This document shows, one piece after another, positions 1-10,267 of a stretch of DNA of 45,976 nt. This DNA is from Bacteroidota bacterium (GTDB lineage: Bacteria > Bacteroidota > Rhodothermia > Rhodothermales > Bin80). Location of the stretch: contig JAPPNA010000033.1 of NCBI GenBank assembly GCA_028873925.1, forward strand, positions 1 through 45,976. Reading direction: 5' to 3'. The translations under genes were made by a program, and so were the position numbers. The notes beneath the pieces are model-generated. The model was not told the DNA's origin. It saw nothing but the letters and a program-made list of their open reading frames with translations, and ran no database searches. The stretch's first letter is position 1. Every line of letters begins with the position of its first letter.

Positions 1-485
1 CAAAGTACAACAAGAAATTCAAAAGATTGCCATTTTGGACAGCGGATGACGATTTCTTTGCCCATTTCGCCCGTCGCGGGGTAAAATCCAGCCAATTTGC
101 CGGAAGCGCCGCAAACAACCAAGCCGCACAGAGTGCCGTGGTGGGCGTTGCGACCCTCGGTTGGTACTTGGGTCGGGTACATGTTGAGCTCCTGGCGCAG
201 CTTTCTGTTCTCCTCCACCTTCGCCAGCAGCTCCTTACCGATCTGGGTTGACCCCAACAGGGTGCCTTGCTCGCGCTGGCGGCACCACTGGGTCAGATGC
301 GAGGAATACAAGCCCTCCCGCCGCAGCAACGCTCCTACCTCTCCTGATGCCGTGGCCGCATCCGCCTCCTCCAGAATACGCAGCTTGTAGCTCGCACTGA
401 ACCGGCGACGCTTTGCCCTCGGGATCACTTCCGTCGGCGGGGCCTCGCCCTCACTTTCAGTGTACGAAAATTTCTTGTCGTCCAT
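1..485 (-). CDS. IS3-family OrfA-like transposase, partial, 3' end outside window
   Basis: The minus-strand frame opens with ATG at 485 and has no stop before the window edge (about 161 codons visible). Residues 22-75 carry the typical OrfA helix-turn-helix: an RRRFSASYKLRILEEAD stretch, then GEVGALLRREGLYSSHLTQW. In the family this region binds the terminal repeats, and OrfA is normally joined to the DDE-domain OrfB by a programmed frameshift. After about residue 80 a charged LAKVEENRKLRQEL segment keeps the leucine-zipper character. From about residue 98 the sequence (MYPTQVPTEGRNAHH and onward) no longer looks like OrfA, so the 3' part may be frameshifted or decayed. The N-terminal assignment is firm; whether the element is active is unknown. 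Confidence 0.65.
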   Translation of the reverse strand, partial: MDDKKFSYTESEGEAPPTEVIPRAKRRRFSASYKLRILEEADAATASGEVGALLRREGLYSSHLTQWCRQREQGTLLGSTQIGKELLAKVEENRKLRQELNMYPTQVPTEGRNAHHGTLCGLVVCGASGKLAGFYPATGEMGKEIVIRCPKWQSFEFLVVL

Positions 486-606
486 GTATCACAGGGTCTG
501 GTGAATAAATTGACCGATTCTCTCCAATGCCAAAAACCGCCATCCTTCCCCCACCCCTGCTTCACAAATTAGTGTCTAACCGTGTCTCACGTTTTATGGG
601 CACACA
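1..606 (-). mobile_element. IS3-family-like insertion sequence, left end only
   Basis: The window opens inside a transposable element read on the minus strand. The first transposase frame starts at 485. The leader upstream of it appears to end near 606, where the minus strand reads TGTGTGCCCATAAAACG; a TG start is typical of IS3-family termini. The boundary is inferred because an amino-acid permease reading frame stops resembling its family at exactly this point (about 600-612). The second transposase frame and the right end lie outside the window, so terminal repeats and a target duplication cannot be checked. The family assignment rests on the OrfA helix-turn-helix region. Confidence 0.6.
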
Positions 607-1145
607 GGGGGCCCCAGCGATCAGCACCACGAAAACAATGACTTTGCCAATCGTGGCCGCATTACCGCCGCCTGATGTTCTGGCCGACAGCTTCCATGTG
701 TAAAATCCGATGGCCCCTAGGGCCAGGATCACATTGCCCCTTCCATCTGCCAGGAATGCATATGATTCGGCGGCGGACGGTAGCAGTCTGAGTATGCCTT
801 CCAAAGTGAAGGCCGCAAAGCTAAGCGCGTACAGTACACCGCCACGATGGAGGCAAACCAGACGCCCCAGCCCACCATGAAGGCCACCTGGATGGACAGC
901 ACGCGCTTCGCGTAGGTGTAGATGCCGCCTGATTCCGGAAACCGGCGGGCCAGACGGGCGAAGCTGGCCACTGTGATAGCCGCGATCACCCCGTTGAGGG
1001 CAAATGCCGCAATTGCGCCGGGACCCGCCGTTGCAAAGGCAACCCCTGCAAGGGCGAGAATGCCGCCACCCACAATGGCATCAACTCCCAGAGCGGTTGC
1101 TCCGTAGAGTCCCATATGTCGTTCACTACGCCGGCTCGTTGCCAT
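562..1145 (-). pseudogene. APC-superfamily amino-acid permease, frameshifted and truncated by the IS
   Basis: ATG at 1145 begins a classic amino-acid/polyamine permease N-terminus: an MGLYGATALGVDAIVGGGIL segment in the first transmembrane helix, with the GGGI substrate-backbone motif, then a second helix and FPESGGIYTYAKR. Such proteins are 12-helix inner-membrane transporters of about 450 residues. The frame is lost near 825: reading changes from VAVYCTRLALRP to YALSFAAFTLEGILRLL in another frame, consistent with one missing base. The second frame continues through two more hydrophobic segments to VLIAGA and then runs into unrelated residues and a stop at 562, at the inferred IS end near 606. 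Only about 180 permease residues remain, so this is a dead gene. Confidence is high for the family and for the disruption. Confidence 0.75.
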
Positions 1146-1729
1146 GCGCCTGATCTTGCCTCTTGGATGTGAAACTGAGCAGCCGGGCAGGTGCCGGCAC
1201 AATCACCTGCCCGAAAATGCGCAGCCGCATCGCAGAGATTGTACGCGCAGGCCCGGCACAAAGTCTAACAATCCAACGGTTCATTCCAAGCTGTTTGGCC
1301 CTGATTCATTCCAACCGTGTCCAGCGCAAAGGTTCGCCCGACCCCGGCATGCCGATGCCTGCGGTGTGCTCCGGCCCGGATGCCGGGCGTTGTGCATGAT
1401 GCTCCCAGGCAATTCTCCAACTCACTGTCCTGCCAAACCCCAGGTTATCCATGCGAGCGCATTCAGCGGCCCGCTACTCCGCTGTCGGCCAAGGGTTCAC
1501 CGGGGACTGCGGCATTGAACCCGAGCATGCGGATGTCGGATTCCGCGGGCGGAATTAGGGCAGTGTGGATGGCCGCTGCACGGGTGCGCTTTGTTTGCAT
1601 TGCGCATCGGCGACCGCACGGCCCGCGCCTCCAGGTGCCCATTCTGCTTTGTTCGGCGCAACTGCGTATTATTCCGGGGCGGTGACTGCTCCGGCGGCAC
1701 CGGGTGTGAATTGAACCGACAAAACTCAA
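1146..1729. other. Intergenic stretch, no recognised gene
   Basis: This 584-base stretch lies between the divergent permease remnant and the plus-strand beta-propeller gene. Short open frames occur on both strands, but none shows a domain, signal peptide or family motif. The composition looks like degraded sequence. Promoters for the two flanking genes should lie here, but I see no convincing -35/-10 or Bacteroidota-type -33/-7 pair. Confidence 0.4.
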
Positions 1730-2857
1730 ATGCGTGGATTCTTATCTGTGAGTCTTGGGGTGCTGTTGATCGCGGCGGCCCTGATTGACCCCCCGCCGGA
1801 TCTTCCGCTGGATAAGATTGTGCTTCCAGACGGATTCAAGATTGAGGTGTACGCCGACAGCGTTCCTGATGCCCGTCAGATGGCACTGTCGCCCGGCGGC
1901 GTACTGTTTGTGGGGTCGCGAAGGGCAGGTCAGGTGCATGCCCTGCTGGATCATGATGGCGATAACGTTGCAGACGAAATGATCCGCATCGCCGACAGCC
2001 TTACGATGCCCTCAGGTCTGGCATTTCATAATGGCGCTCTGTGGGTGGCGGCCGTGAATCAGATTCTGAGGTACGATGATATTGAAGCGCGTCTGCACGA
2101 TCCCCCGGAGCCGGTGGTCGTGGTGGATGACCTGCCCTCCGACCGGCATCACGGCTGGAAATTCATCGCTTTCGGGCCGGATGGCATGCTGTATGTGCCG
2201 GTCGGCGCTCCCTGCAATGTGTGCGAACGGCCGGATCCGTATGCCACCGTGGTCCGCATGAATCCTGACGGATCCGGGCGCGAAGTATACGCCCGAGGCA
2301 TACGCAATTCTGTCGGATTCGATTGGCATCCTGTAACAGGTGACTTGTGGATCACCGACAACGGGAGCGACAACATCAGCGATGATCCTGCCATCACCGA
2401 CAATCTGCCCGCATGTGAGCTCAACCATGCGCCGGAGCCTGGAATGCATTTTGGATACCCATACTATCACCAGGGGGATACACCTGACCCAGAGTTTGGA
2501 GAGAGTCGAACGGCGGACGAATTTGTGGCTCCGGCCATTCTGCTGGGCCCCCATGTGGCTCCGCTGGGTATCGAATTCTATACCGGAGAAATGTTTCCAG
2601 ACTCTTACACGCATCAGGCTTTCATAGCGGAGCACGGGTCCTGGAATCGGCGCGAAAAAATCGGTTACCGGGTCAAATTGGTTCATTTTGATGAGGCTGG
2701 ACTGGCCGTGTCTCAGGAAGTGTTTGCCCGTGGCTGGCTGGAGAACGAAGAAGCCTGGGGTCGCCCGGTGGATCTGGAAATGTTGCCGGACGGATCAATG
2801 CTAGTAAGCGATGACTTCGCCAACGCCATTTATCGAATCACCTACGAGGCACCGTAA
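1730..2857 (+). CDS. Secreted sorbosone-dehydrogenase-like PQQ-type beta-propeller protein
   Basis: The 375-residue product starts with a hydrophobic export signal (residues 1-20, MRGFLSVSLGVLLIAAALID), so it should act in the periplasm or be secreted. The rest matches the glucose/sorbosone dehydrogenase six-bladed propeller family: LPDGFKIEVYADSVPDARQM at the front, SGLAFHNGALWVA, FGPDGMLYVPVGAPCNVCE, then the family hallmark ARGIRNSVGFDWHPVTGDLW and ITDNGSD. A Cys pair sits in the CNVCE loop. Family members oxidise sugars or aldehydes using PQQ, but many paralogues have unknown substrates, so the substrate is not assigned. It is monocistronic, and the next gene converges on it with an 11-base gap. 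Confidence 0.85.
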   Translation: MRGFLSVSLGVLLIAAALIDPPPDLPLDKIVLPDGFKIEVYADSVPDARQMALSPGGVLFVGSRRAGQVHALLDHDGDNVADEMIRIADSLTMPSGLAFHNGALWVAAVNQILRYDDIEARLHDPPEPVVVVDDLPSDRHHGWKFIAFGPDGMLYVPVGAPCNVCERPDPYATVVRMNPDGSGREVYARGIRNSVGFDWHPVTGDLWITDNGSDNISDDPAITDNLPACELNHAPEPGMHFGYPYYHQGDTPDPEFGESRTADEFVAPAILLGPHVAPLGIEFYTGEMFPDSYTHQAFIAEHGSWNRREKIGYRVKLVHFDEAGLAVSQEVFARGWLENEEAWGRPVDLEMLPDGSMLVSDDFANAIYRITYEAP

Positions 2858-2868
2858 CGACCGGGCCA

Positions 2869-3741
2869 TCAGCCGGCATCAGAACGCCGGGGCATCAGGT
2901 TGAACGTCAGGCCCAGTGAAACGACCTCTTTCATCTGGACTGCCCTGGACACATCGCGGTCCATTTGAGCCGTGTACTCCGCGTTGATCTGCAGCCACCC
3001 GTTTACCCGCATTGTGATGAGCGTTTCTGAGACAAAGTCCGGCTTTTGAGCCGCCTTGAATGCGGCAAATAGCGACAGGGAATGGGTCAGGTGAATATTG
3101 GTGAAGGGTTCGGCATCAATCTGGATCAGACCGGACATGCCTACTTCAGCCCGCAGGAGACTGGAGCTGTTGACCCTGTAGCGATCTCGAAGATCCTCGT
3201 TTAGTACCATCGTCTGTTTGGAGGCGAACCCTGCTTGGAGGGTGACCCAGGGAGCAGGCTTATGATCGACTCCCAGTGACTGCAGGAGCGTGGCCGGTGA
3301 CAGGAAATCAGAAATGACCATCGGGGGCTGCTCGTCTTTGGCATCATACTTGAACCCGCGCGCGAACTGGGACCGGATGTCAACAGTCAGGATCGGGTGG
3401 AATGACCCGACATAGGAGTCACGCAGAAGCTCAATCTCGGTGCGCCAATGAATCAGATCTTCCGCCTTGCGCAAGTCCAGGTCATTTTGCTTGACGACCC
3501 CGTAAGCAAGCCGCATCGCGTGGGATTGCCCTACGGATCGGCTCCTGTGGCTGGCCTCAGCGGTCACGCCGGTACTCAGGGAGAGCGAATTGATTCCGCC
3601 ATCGTGCCACCGGTAAAAGCCGACCTGTGAGAAAGAAATCCTGCCGGACGCTTCCGTCTGCCATGCTGTATCAGGTACCTGCCCCAGCATATTGAGGGGC
3701 AGCATAAACGCAATTGCTCCGATAATCCAAACGACTTTCAT
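2869..3741 (-). CDS. DUF3078 outer-membrane-type protein
   Basis: The 290-residue product has a signal peptide (residues 1-20, ending near LGQ). It then shows the DUF3078 pattern known mainly from Bacteroidota: ISFSQVGFYRWHDGGINSLS, a LRLAYG-like strand (MRLAYGVVKQND), alternating polar/hydrophobic beta strands throughout, and a C-terminal strand ending VVSLGLTFNLMPRR. This is the architecture of a small outer-membrane beta-barrel of unknown function. It lies 45 bases downstream of atpC on the same strand and could be the last gene of that transcript, although no functional link to ATP synthase is known. The tail converges on the sorbosone-dehydrogenase-like gene. Confidence 0.7.
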   Translation of the reverse strand: MKVVWIIGAIAFMLPLNMLGQVPDTAWQTEASGRISFSQVGFYRWHDGGINSLSLSTGVTAEASHRSRSVGQSHAMRLAYGVVKQNDLDLRKAEDLIHWRTEIELLRDSYVGSFHPILTVDIRSQFARGFKYDAKDEQPPMVISDFLSPATLLQSLGVDHKPAPWVTLQAGFASKQTMVLNEDLRDRYRVNSSSLLRAEVGMSGLIQIDAEPFTNIHLTHSLSLFAAFKAAQKPDFVSETLITMRVNGWLQINAEYTAQMDRDVSRAVQMKEVVSLGLTFNLMPRRSDAG

Positions 3742-3786
3742 AGCATCTTGAATGAAAATACACCAGATTCGTACCGACCCCGGTGC

Positions 3787-4251
3787 TTACGAGCCGGCAC
3801 GCTCTCCGACGCGGGCCATGCCGATCCGCAAACGGTTGCGGGCCCGCTCCAGTGCACGCTCTGCCCGAACGCGGTCCAGGGACATATCAGCGGCTCGCAG
3901 TCTTTCCAGCGCACGCTGTTCGGCCGCCCGCGCGCGGTCCACATCAATATGGCTGGCCGGTTCGGCGGTCTCCGCGAGCACCGTGCCCACATTCCCGATG
4001 ATCTCCAGGAACCCGCCACTGGTGGCAAAGGTCAGTTTCTGAGCGTCCGGGAGCGTCAGGATGATAGGTCCGACCTCAAGCGTAGCAATCATAGGGGCAT
4101 GATTGTAGCGTACTTCAAAGCCACCCGCAGCTCCCGGTGCACGGATGCGGGCAACTATGCCCTGGAATACGCGCTTGTCCGGTGCTACGATATCCAGCGT
4201 CAGGGTACGACCCTCTGATCGGGCCGCCGAAATATCTGTGTTGCTTTCCAC
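3787..4251 (-). CDS. atpC: ATP synthase F1 epsilon subunit
   Basis: The 154-residue product is the epsilon subunit, which joins the F1 rotor and modulates ATP hydrolysis at the cytoplasmic face of the membrane. The N-terminal beta-sandwich is clear: TLTLDIVAPDKRVFQGIVARIRAPG, the conserved NHAPMIATLEVGPI turn and FATSGGFLEIIGNVGTVLAETAE. The C-terminal part (about residues 103-150) is the expected Arg/Ala-rich two-helix domain (AEQRALERLRAADMSLDRVRAERALERA). It is longer than the typical 135 residues because of about 15 N-terminal residues. The start is GTG at 4251, and it follows atpD by 31 bases on the same strand. Confidence 0.93.
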   Translation of the reverse strand: MESNTDISAARSEGRTLTLDIVAPDKRVFQGIVARIRAPGAAGGFEVRYNHAPMIATLEVGPIILTLPDAQKLTFATSGGFLEIIGNVGTVLAETAEPASHIDVDRARAAEQRALERLRAADMSLDRVRAERALERARNRLRIGMARVGERAGS

Positions 4252-4282
4252 GGTGTTTTCCTGTGAGTCTGCCTCTACCCAA

Positions 4283-6164
<1,882 letters not shown>

Positions 6165-7240
6165 ATGACCCGAATCCTGCTGCTGGCCCATACGTTCCTT
6201 GGTGTCTGTACGGAGCACGAGGTGGGCGATGAGTTGCCTGCATCGATGGTGACGCATTTTTCCGCAGATACGCTTGCCACCTACGACTTGTTCGGCAGGA
6301 TTTTCACGGGCTCCGACTCGCTGGTGAGTCCCTATTTCATGGCGGTCGGAGAGCTTAAGGTGTACGTTGGGGACACCCGGGCGAGGTTTGCGCTGCTGGC
6401 TTTTGATCGAAAGAATGGTCAGCTTACCCAATTCGCGGGCCGGCGCGGGCGCGGTGAGCGTGCAATTTCACGGCTTTGGCACATTGATTTCAAGCCGGGA
6501 AGCGATTCGGGCTGGCTGTATGACATCGATTCGGGCACAATGTATTTCTTCAACGGTAACTCACTGACGGATCGGACCATTCGCCTGACCGGAGATGTGC
6601 GACGCATGACACCGGTTCTGATTGCCCGAGACAGTGTTGCCGCGGCGGGCATGTACGAAGAAGGCAGGCTGGCGCTTTACGACCCCGGCGGTGAATTCAG
6701 CCGCATGGTTGGGCCGGACCCGCCGGGTGACCCCTCACTGCCTGTGTCCTTTAGGCAACAGCTGTCATCCGGCCGGTTGCGCACGAATGCCGCCGGCACT
6801 TGAATGGTGCTGGGGGCCATGCATAGTGACCGAATTGAGATTTCCAATACCAACGGCCTGCTGCACCGCGTCCGAGGGCCCGGCCTGCATGAGCCGGACT
6901 ACACGGTAAACAGAGAAGGTGATGGTGAAGTATGGCTGGGCCTTAATGGCGAATCAGTTTTTGGATATGTAGGTCTGGCCGTGACCGATGACCTGATTTT
7001 CGGCCTCTATTCGGGTCGAACGCTGGATTGGATGAACGAGATGGAGTGGCGGGGTCCATCCGCCGGTCAGATAGTGGTGTTCACCTGGACCGGCCGGTGG
7101 CTGTCTTGAACATTGATGATGGAGCGATGCAGATTGGCGTATCGGGAGATGGCCACCACCTATATACGATACACTCAAGGCCTGCACCGCTGATCATGCA
7201 CTACGAATTGCCTGATCTGGGCCGGTATATCGCTCCATAG
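6165..7240 (+). pseudogene. BF3164/TolB-like six-bladed beta-propeller protein, in-frame stop plus frameshift
   Basis: From ATG at 6165 a secretion or lipoprotein-like leader (MTRILLLAHTFLGVC, imperfect lipobox) is followed by a propeller protein: YDLFGRIFTGSDSLVSPYFM, LLAFDRKNGQLTQFAG, LWHIDFKPGSDSGWLYDIDS and so on. This pattern resembles the BF3164-like and TolB-like propellers that are abundant in Bacteroidota. A TGA at 6801-6803 interrupts the frame, but the same frame continues at once (MVLGAMHSDRIEISNTNGL). A second lesion near 7090-7100 moves the frame: TWTGRWLS stops at 7109, while the alternative frame gives RPVAVLNIDDGAMQIGVSGD to a natural-looking end at 7240. Two independent lesions argue for a pseudogene over programmed recoding. 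Its original function is unknown. An earlier possible start exists at 6060. Confidence 0.6.
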
Positions 7241-7733
7241 CTCGAGTTGCCATGCGTGATTCAGATCGGACATGGCGGCTCCTGCAGATTGAGTAATCTG
7301 GAGGAGGCATCCGGCGGCTCAAAGGCTGCTGGCCCAACGGCAGGGATCGGTAGATCGCCCCTGTCTGGCCGCAGTTACGGGCAGAACTGGAGATCTCGCT
7401 GCCGCGGCTTGATTCTGCAGCTCCAATGAGGTCTTAATAGGGCTGGAGCCCGCTCGGGCGGCATGGATTGTCCGGCTGAGCCATCGGATTGAACTTACGT
7501 TTACGCGCCGGCGCTTGACTGCGGTAAGAAGTCGCGGATGCACGGGGTTTCGGTGCGGCTGGAGCCCTGTTGCCACCGTCGGCGCGCGGTACTGGTCCGT
7601 TATGGAAGCGGCCACCCTGGCGTGCAGCCACGGTGTTGAGTGGCTGGGCCTCCAAGGGGCACCTGATCGGCTCTGAGGCTGATCCTGCACCGGGCTGGTT
7701 TGTACTTTGTGGATGCACCTAAGCTCAAGTAAT
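7241..7733. other. Intergenic stretch, degraded sequence
   Basis: This 493-base stretch precedes the metalloprotease gene. A minus-strand open frame of 94 codons (7434-7718) is Arg/Pro/Ala-rich and basic (for example KPRASATSYRSQAPARKRKF) and faintly recalls the basic tails of RNA helicases, but it has no domain and could be chance in GC-rich DNA. No RNA gene or clear promoter was recognised. Confidence 0.3.
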
Positions 7734-10241
7734 ATGAGATTCCGTTGGCCTGCCTTAGTGATCACTGTTTGCCTGCTGAGTTTTCCGGCGCGGGGACAGG
7801 ATCTGCCCACCATTGCCGGCAAAACCGAAGGTACCGACAGGCGGGATGGCTTTGTGCCCGTCTATTGGGATGCAAAGGCCGGTAAGATCTACCTGGAAAT
7901 ATCGTCATTCAATGAGCCGCTTTTGTATGTGACCTCGCTGCCTGCCGGTCTGGGGTCCAATGATGTAGGTCTGGACCGGAGCCAGCTGCGCAATACGCGG
8001 CTGGTCCAGTTTGAGCGCATCGGGCCGAAGGTCTTGCTGGTTATGCCGAACCTGCGCTACCGGGCTACCTCCGACAACGCGGCAGAGCGGCTCGCGGTAC
8101 AGGATGCGTTTGCAGAGGCGATCATCTGGGGGTTCGATGTGGTGGCCGAGTCCGGGTCAGCTGCACTGGTTGATGCCACCTCTTTTGTCGTTCGGGATGG
8201 TCACGGCATCGCCCGGCAGCTCCAGAATACTCAGCAGGGCCGATTCACGGTGGATCGGAGCCGGAGTACTGCGGTGCCTGATCTGCTGAAGGCTTTCCCG
8301 CACAATACGGAACTGGAGGCACGCGTAACGTTCGCGACGGATGCGCCCGGACGGTATGTTCGGGATGTGGCTGCGGATCCGAATTCCGTCACGCTGCGGG
8401 TGCGTCATTCGCTGATCCGGCTGCCGGACGATGGCTATACGCCCAGGGTTTTTCATCCAGGATCGGGCTATATGGCCCAAAGCTATCGGGATTATGCCGT
8501 ACCCATTGGCGAGGACATGGTGCAGCGGTATATTCGGCGTCACCGGCTGGTTAAGGCGGACCCCCTGGCGGCGGTCAGCGATCCGGTTGAACCCATAGTG
8601 TACTACCTTGACCTGGGTACGCCGGAACCGGTTCGCGGTGCCCTGCTGGAGGGTGCACGCTGGTGGGAAGAGGCGTTTGAGGCCGCCGGATTCAGTAACG
8701 CCTTCCGTGTTGAGCTGCTTCCCGACAGCGCGGATGCCATGGATGTCCGGTACAACACCATCCAATGGGTCCATCGCGCCACCCGGGGCTGGAGCTACGG
8801 CTCTTCCGTGACAGATCCCCGAACAGGTGAAATCATCAAGGGCCATGTATCACTGGGTTCGCTGCGGGTGCGTCAGGACTATCTGATTGCGGAAGGGCTG
8901 CTGATGCCCTACGGCGATTCGCTGCTGGCCGAGGATCCCATGCTGGCCATGGCGCTGGCGCGTATCCGACAGCTGTCAGCCCATGAGGTCGGACATACAC
9001 TCGGTCTTACCCACAACTTTGTGGCATCGGTTAACAGCCGGTCCTCCGTGATGGATTACCCGGCTCCGTATGCGATGCTGGATGAAGAGGGCCAGGTAAG
9101 TCTGGAACAGGCCTATGCGATCGGGATCGGTGATTGGGATAAGGTCGCCATACAGTACGGCTACGCGCAGGCAGCGCCGGGAGAGTCAGAAACAGCCATG
9201 CTGGCAGGCATACTGGACCGCGCGGCGCAGCGGGGGCTTCAGTTCATTACAGACGCGGATGCCAGGCCCGCCGGTGCAGCCCATCCTCAGTCCAATCTCT
9301 GGGACAATGGAGATAACATGGTACTCGCACTGGAGCATGAGATGGCTGTTCGTGAAGCGGCGCTTGAGAGATTCGGAGAGCAGGCGATACGTTCAGGTCG
9401 GCCGCTGGCTATGCTTGAAGAAGTCCTGGTACCGCTGTATCTGCGCCATCGCTACCAGTTGGAAGCCACCATCAAACTCCTTGGAGGTGCCACCTACACC
9501 TATGCGCTGCGGGGTGGAACGCAGCCCCTGCCGGAAGCTGTCCCCGGAACCACCCAGCAAAGTGCATTGGATGTCCTGGTGCGGGCAGTGCAGCCGCCAG
9601 CACTGCGTCTGCCCGCCAACATTCGGACAAGAATTCCGCCCAGACCACCGGGATACGGGGCCCACAGAGAGCTCTTTGACCGCCACACCGGGCTGATATT
9701 TGATCCCTATACGCCGGCAGCTTCCGTGGCGGACCTCGTCTTCAGCCTGGTCCTCAATCCGGAACGCGCCGCGCGGCTTACCTATCAGGCGGACCATGAT
9801 CCATCATTGCCGGATTTTGAAAGCGTCCTGGAGGAAATAAGCAGTGCAACCTGGGGCGTTCCGGTGGTCAGTGATCCCTATGATGCGGAACTGCAGCGCG
9901 TGGTTCAGCAGGTTTGGATAGATGAGCTGATGACCTTGGCGGCCAATGGTCGGACGGCCGGAGCGGTACGGGCGATGGCCTCGCAGAAACTGCGGGAGTT
10001 TCATGAGTGGCTGCAGGAGAATCCGGGCAGCGCGCGCGACGAGGAAACACGGGCGCACCGCAGTATGGTGCTGGATGACATTGACCGATTCCTGCTGCGT
10101 GACTATGATCCGGACGAGGAGCGGCCATCAGTCACTTTGCCGCCGGGCGCGCCTATCGGCTCGCCTGCCTACGAGGAGCGAAGGTTGAGGAGGCGAACAT
10201 TTCTTGAAGTGACTCAGATTGAATACTGCAGCGGTCAGTAG
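7734..10241 (+). CDS. Secreted zinc-dependent metalloprotease (DUF5117/DUF4953 family)
   Basis: The 835-residue product has a signal peptide (MRFRWPALVITVCLLSFPARGQ), which supports ATG at 7734 over an ATG nine codons upstream. The middle contains the zincin motif HEVGHTLGLTHN, with zinc-ligand His417 and His421 and catalytic Glu418. It is followed by a SVMDYPAPYAML Met-turn-like segment, as in the large DUF5117-DUF4953 metalloproteases. The N-terminal third (FVPVYWDAKAGKIYLEIS, PLLYVTSLPAGLGSNDVGLDR) matches the family's DUF5117 region. Length and order are normal, so it should be a periplasmic or extracellular protease with unknown substrate. It stands alone on the plus strand and converges with the helicase gene, 26 bases apart. 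Confidence 0.88.
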   Translation: MRFRWPALVITVCLLSFPARGQDLPTIAGKTEGTDRRDGFVPVYWDAKAGKIYLEISSFNEPLLYVTSLPAGLGSNDVGLDRSQLRNTRLVQFERIGPKVLLVMPNLRYRATSDNAAERLAVQDAFAEAIIWGFDVVAESGSAALVDATSFVVRDGHGIARQLQNTQQGRFTVDRSRSTAVPDLLKAFPHNTELEARVTFATDAPGRYVRDVAADPNSVTLRVRHSLIRLPDDGYTPRVFHPGSGYMAQSYRDYAVPIGEDMVQRYIRRHRLVKADPLAAVSDPVEPIVYYLDLGTPEPVRGALLEGARWWEEAFEAAGFSNAFRVELLPDSADAMDVRYNTIQWVHRATRGWSYGSSVTDPRTGEIIKGHVSLGSLRVRQDYLIAEGLLMPYGDSLLAEDPMLAMALARIRQLSAHEVGHTLGLTHNFVASVNSRSSVMDYPAPYAMLDEEGQVSLEQAYAIGIGDWDKVAIQYGYAQAAPGESETAMLAGILDRAAQRGLQFITDADARPAGAAHPQSNLWDNGDNMVLALEHEMAVREAALERFGEQAIRSGRPLAMLEEVLVPLYLRHRYQLEATIKLLGGATYTYALRGGTQPLPEAVPGTTQQSALDVLVRAVQPPALRLPANIRTRIPPRPPGYGAHRELFDRHTGLIFDPYTPAASVADLVFSLVLNPERAARLTYQADHDPSLPDFESVLEEISSATWGVPVVSDPYDAELQRVVQQVWIDELMTLAANGRTAGAVRAMASQKLREFHEWLQENPGSARDEETRAHRSMVLDDIDRFLLRDYDPDEERPSVTLPPGAPIGSPAYEERRLRRRTFLEVTQIEYCSGQ

Positions 10242-10267
10242 GTGCCGGACCGGTCGCAGGAGCCCCT

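Noticed and set aside
6801-6803. Stop-codon recoding (TGA as sense) in the propeller gene
   Set aside because: A second lesion follows about 300 bases later and no SECIS-like or readthrough context was recognised; pseudogenisation explains both more simply.
7434-7718. A basic 94-codon minus-strand frame resembling an RNA-helicase tail
   Set aside because: Only composition (Arg/Pro/Ala) is suggestive; there is no domain, no conserved start and no partner gene.
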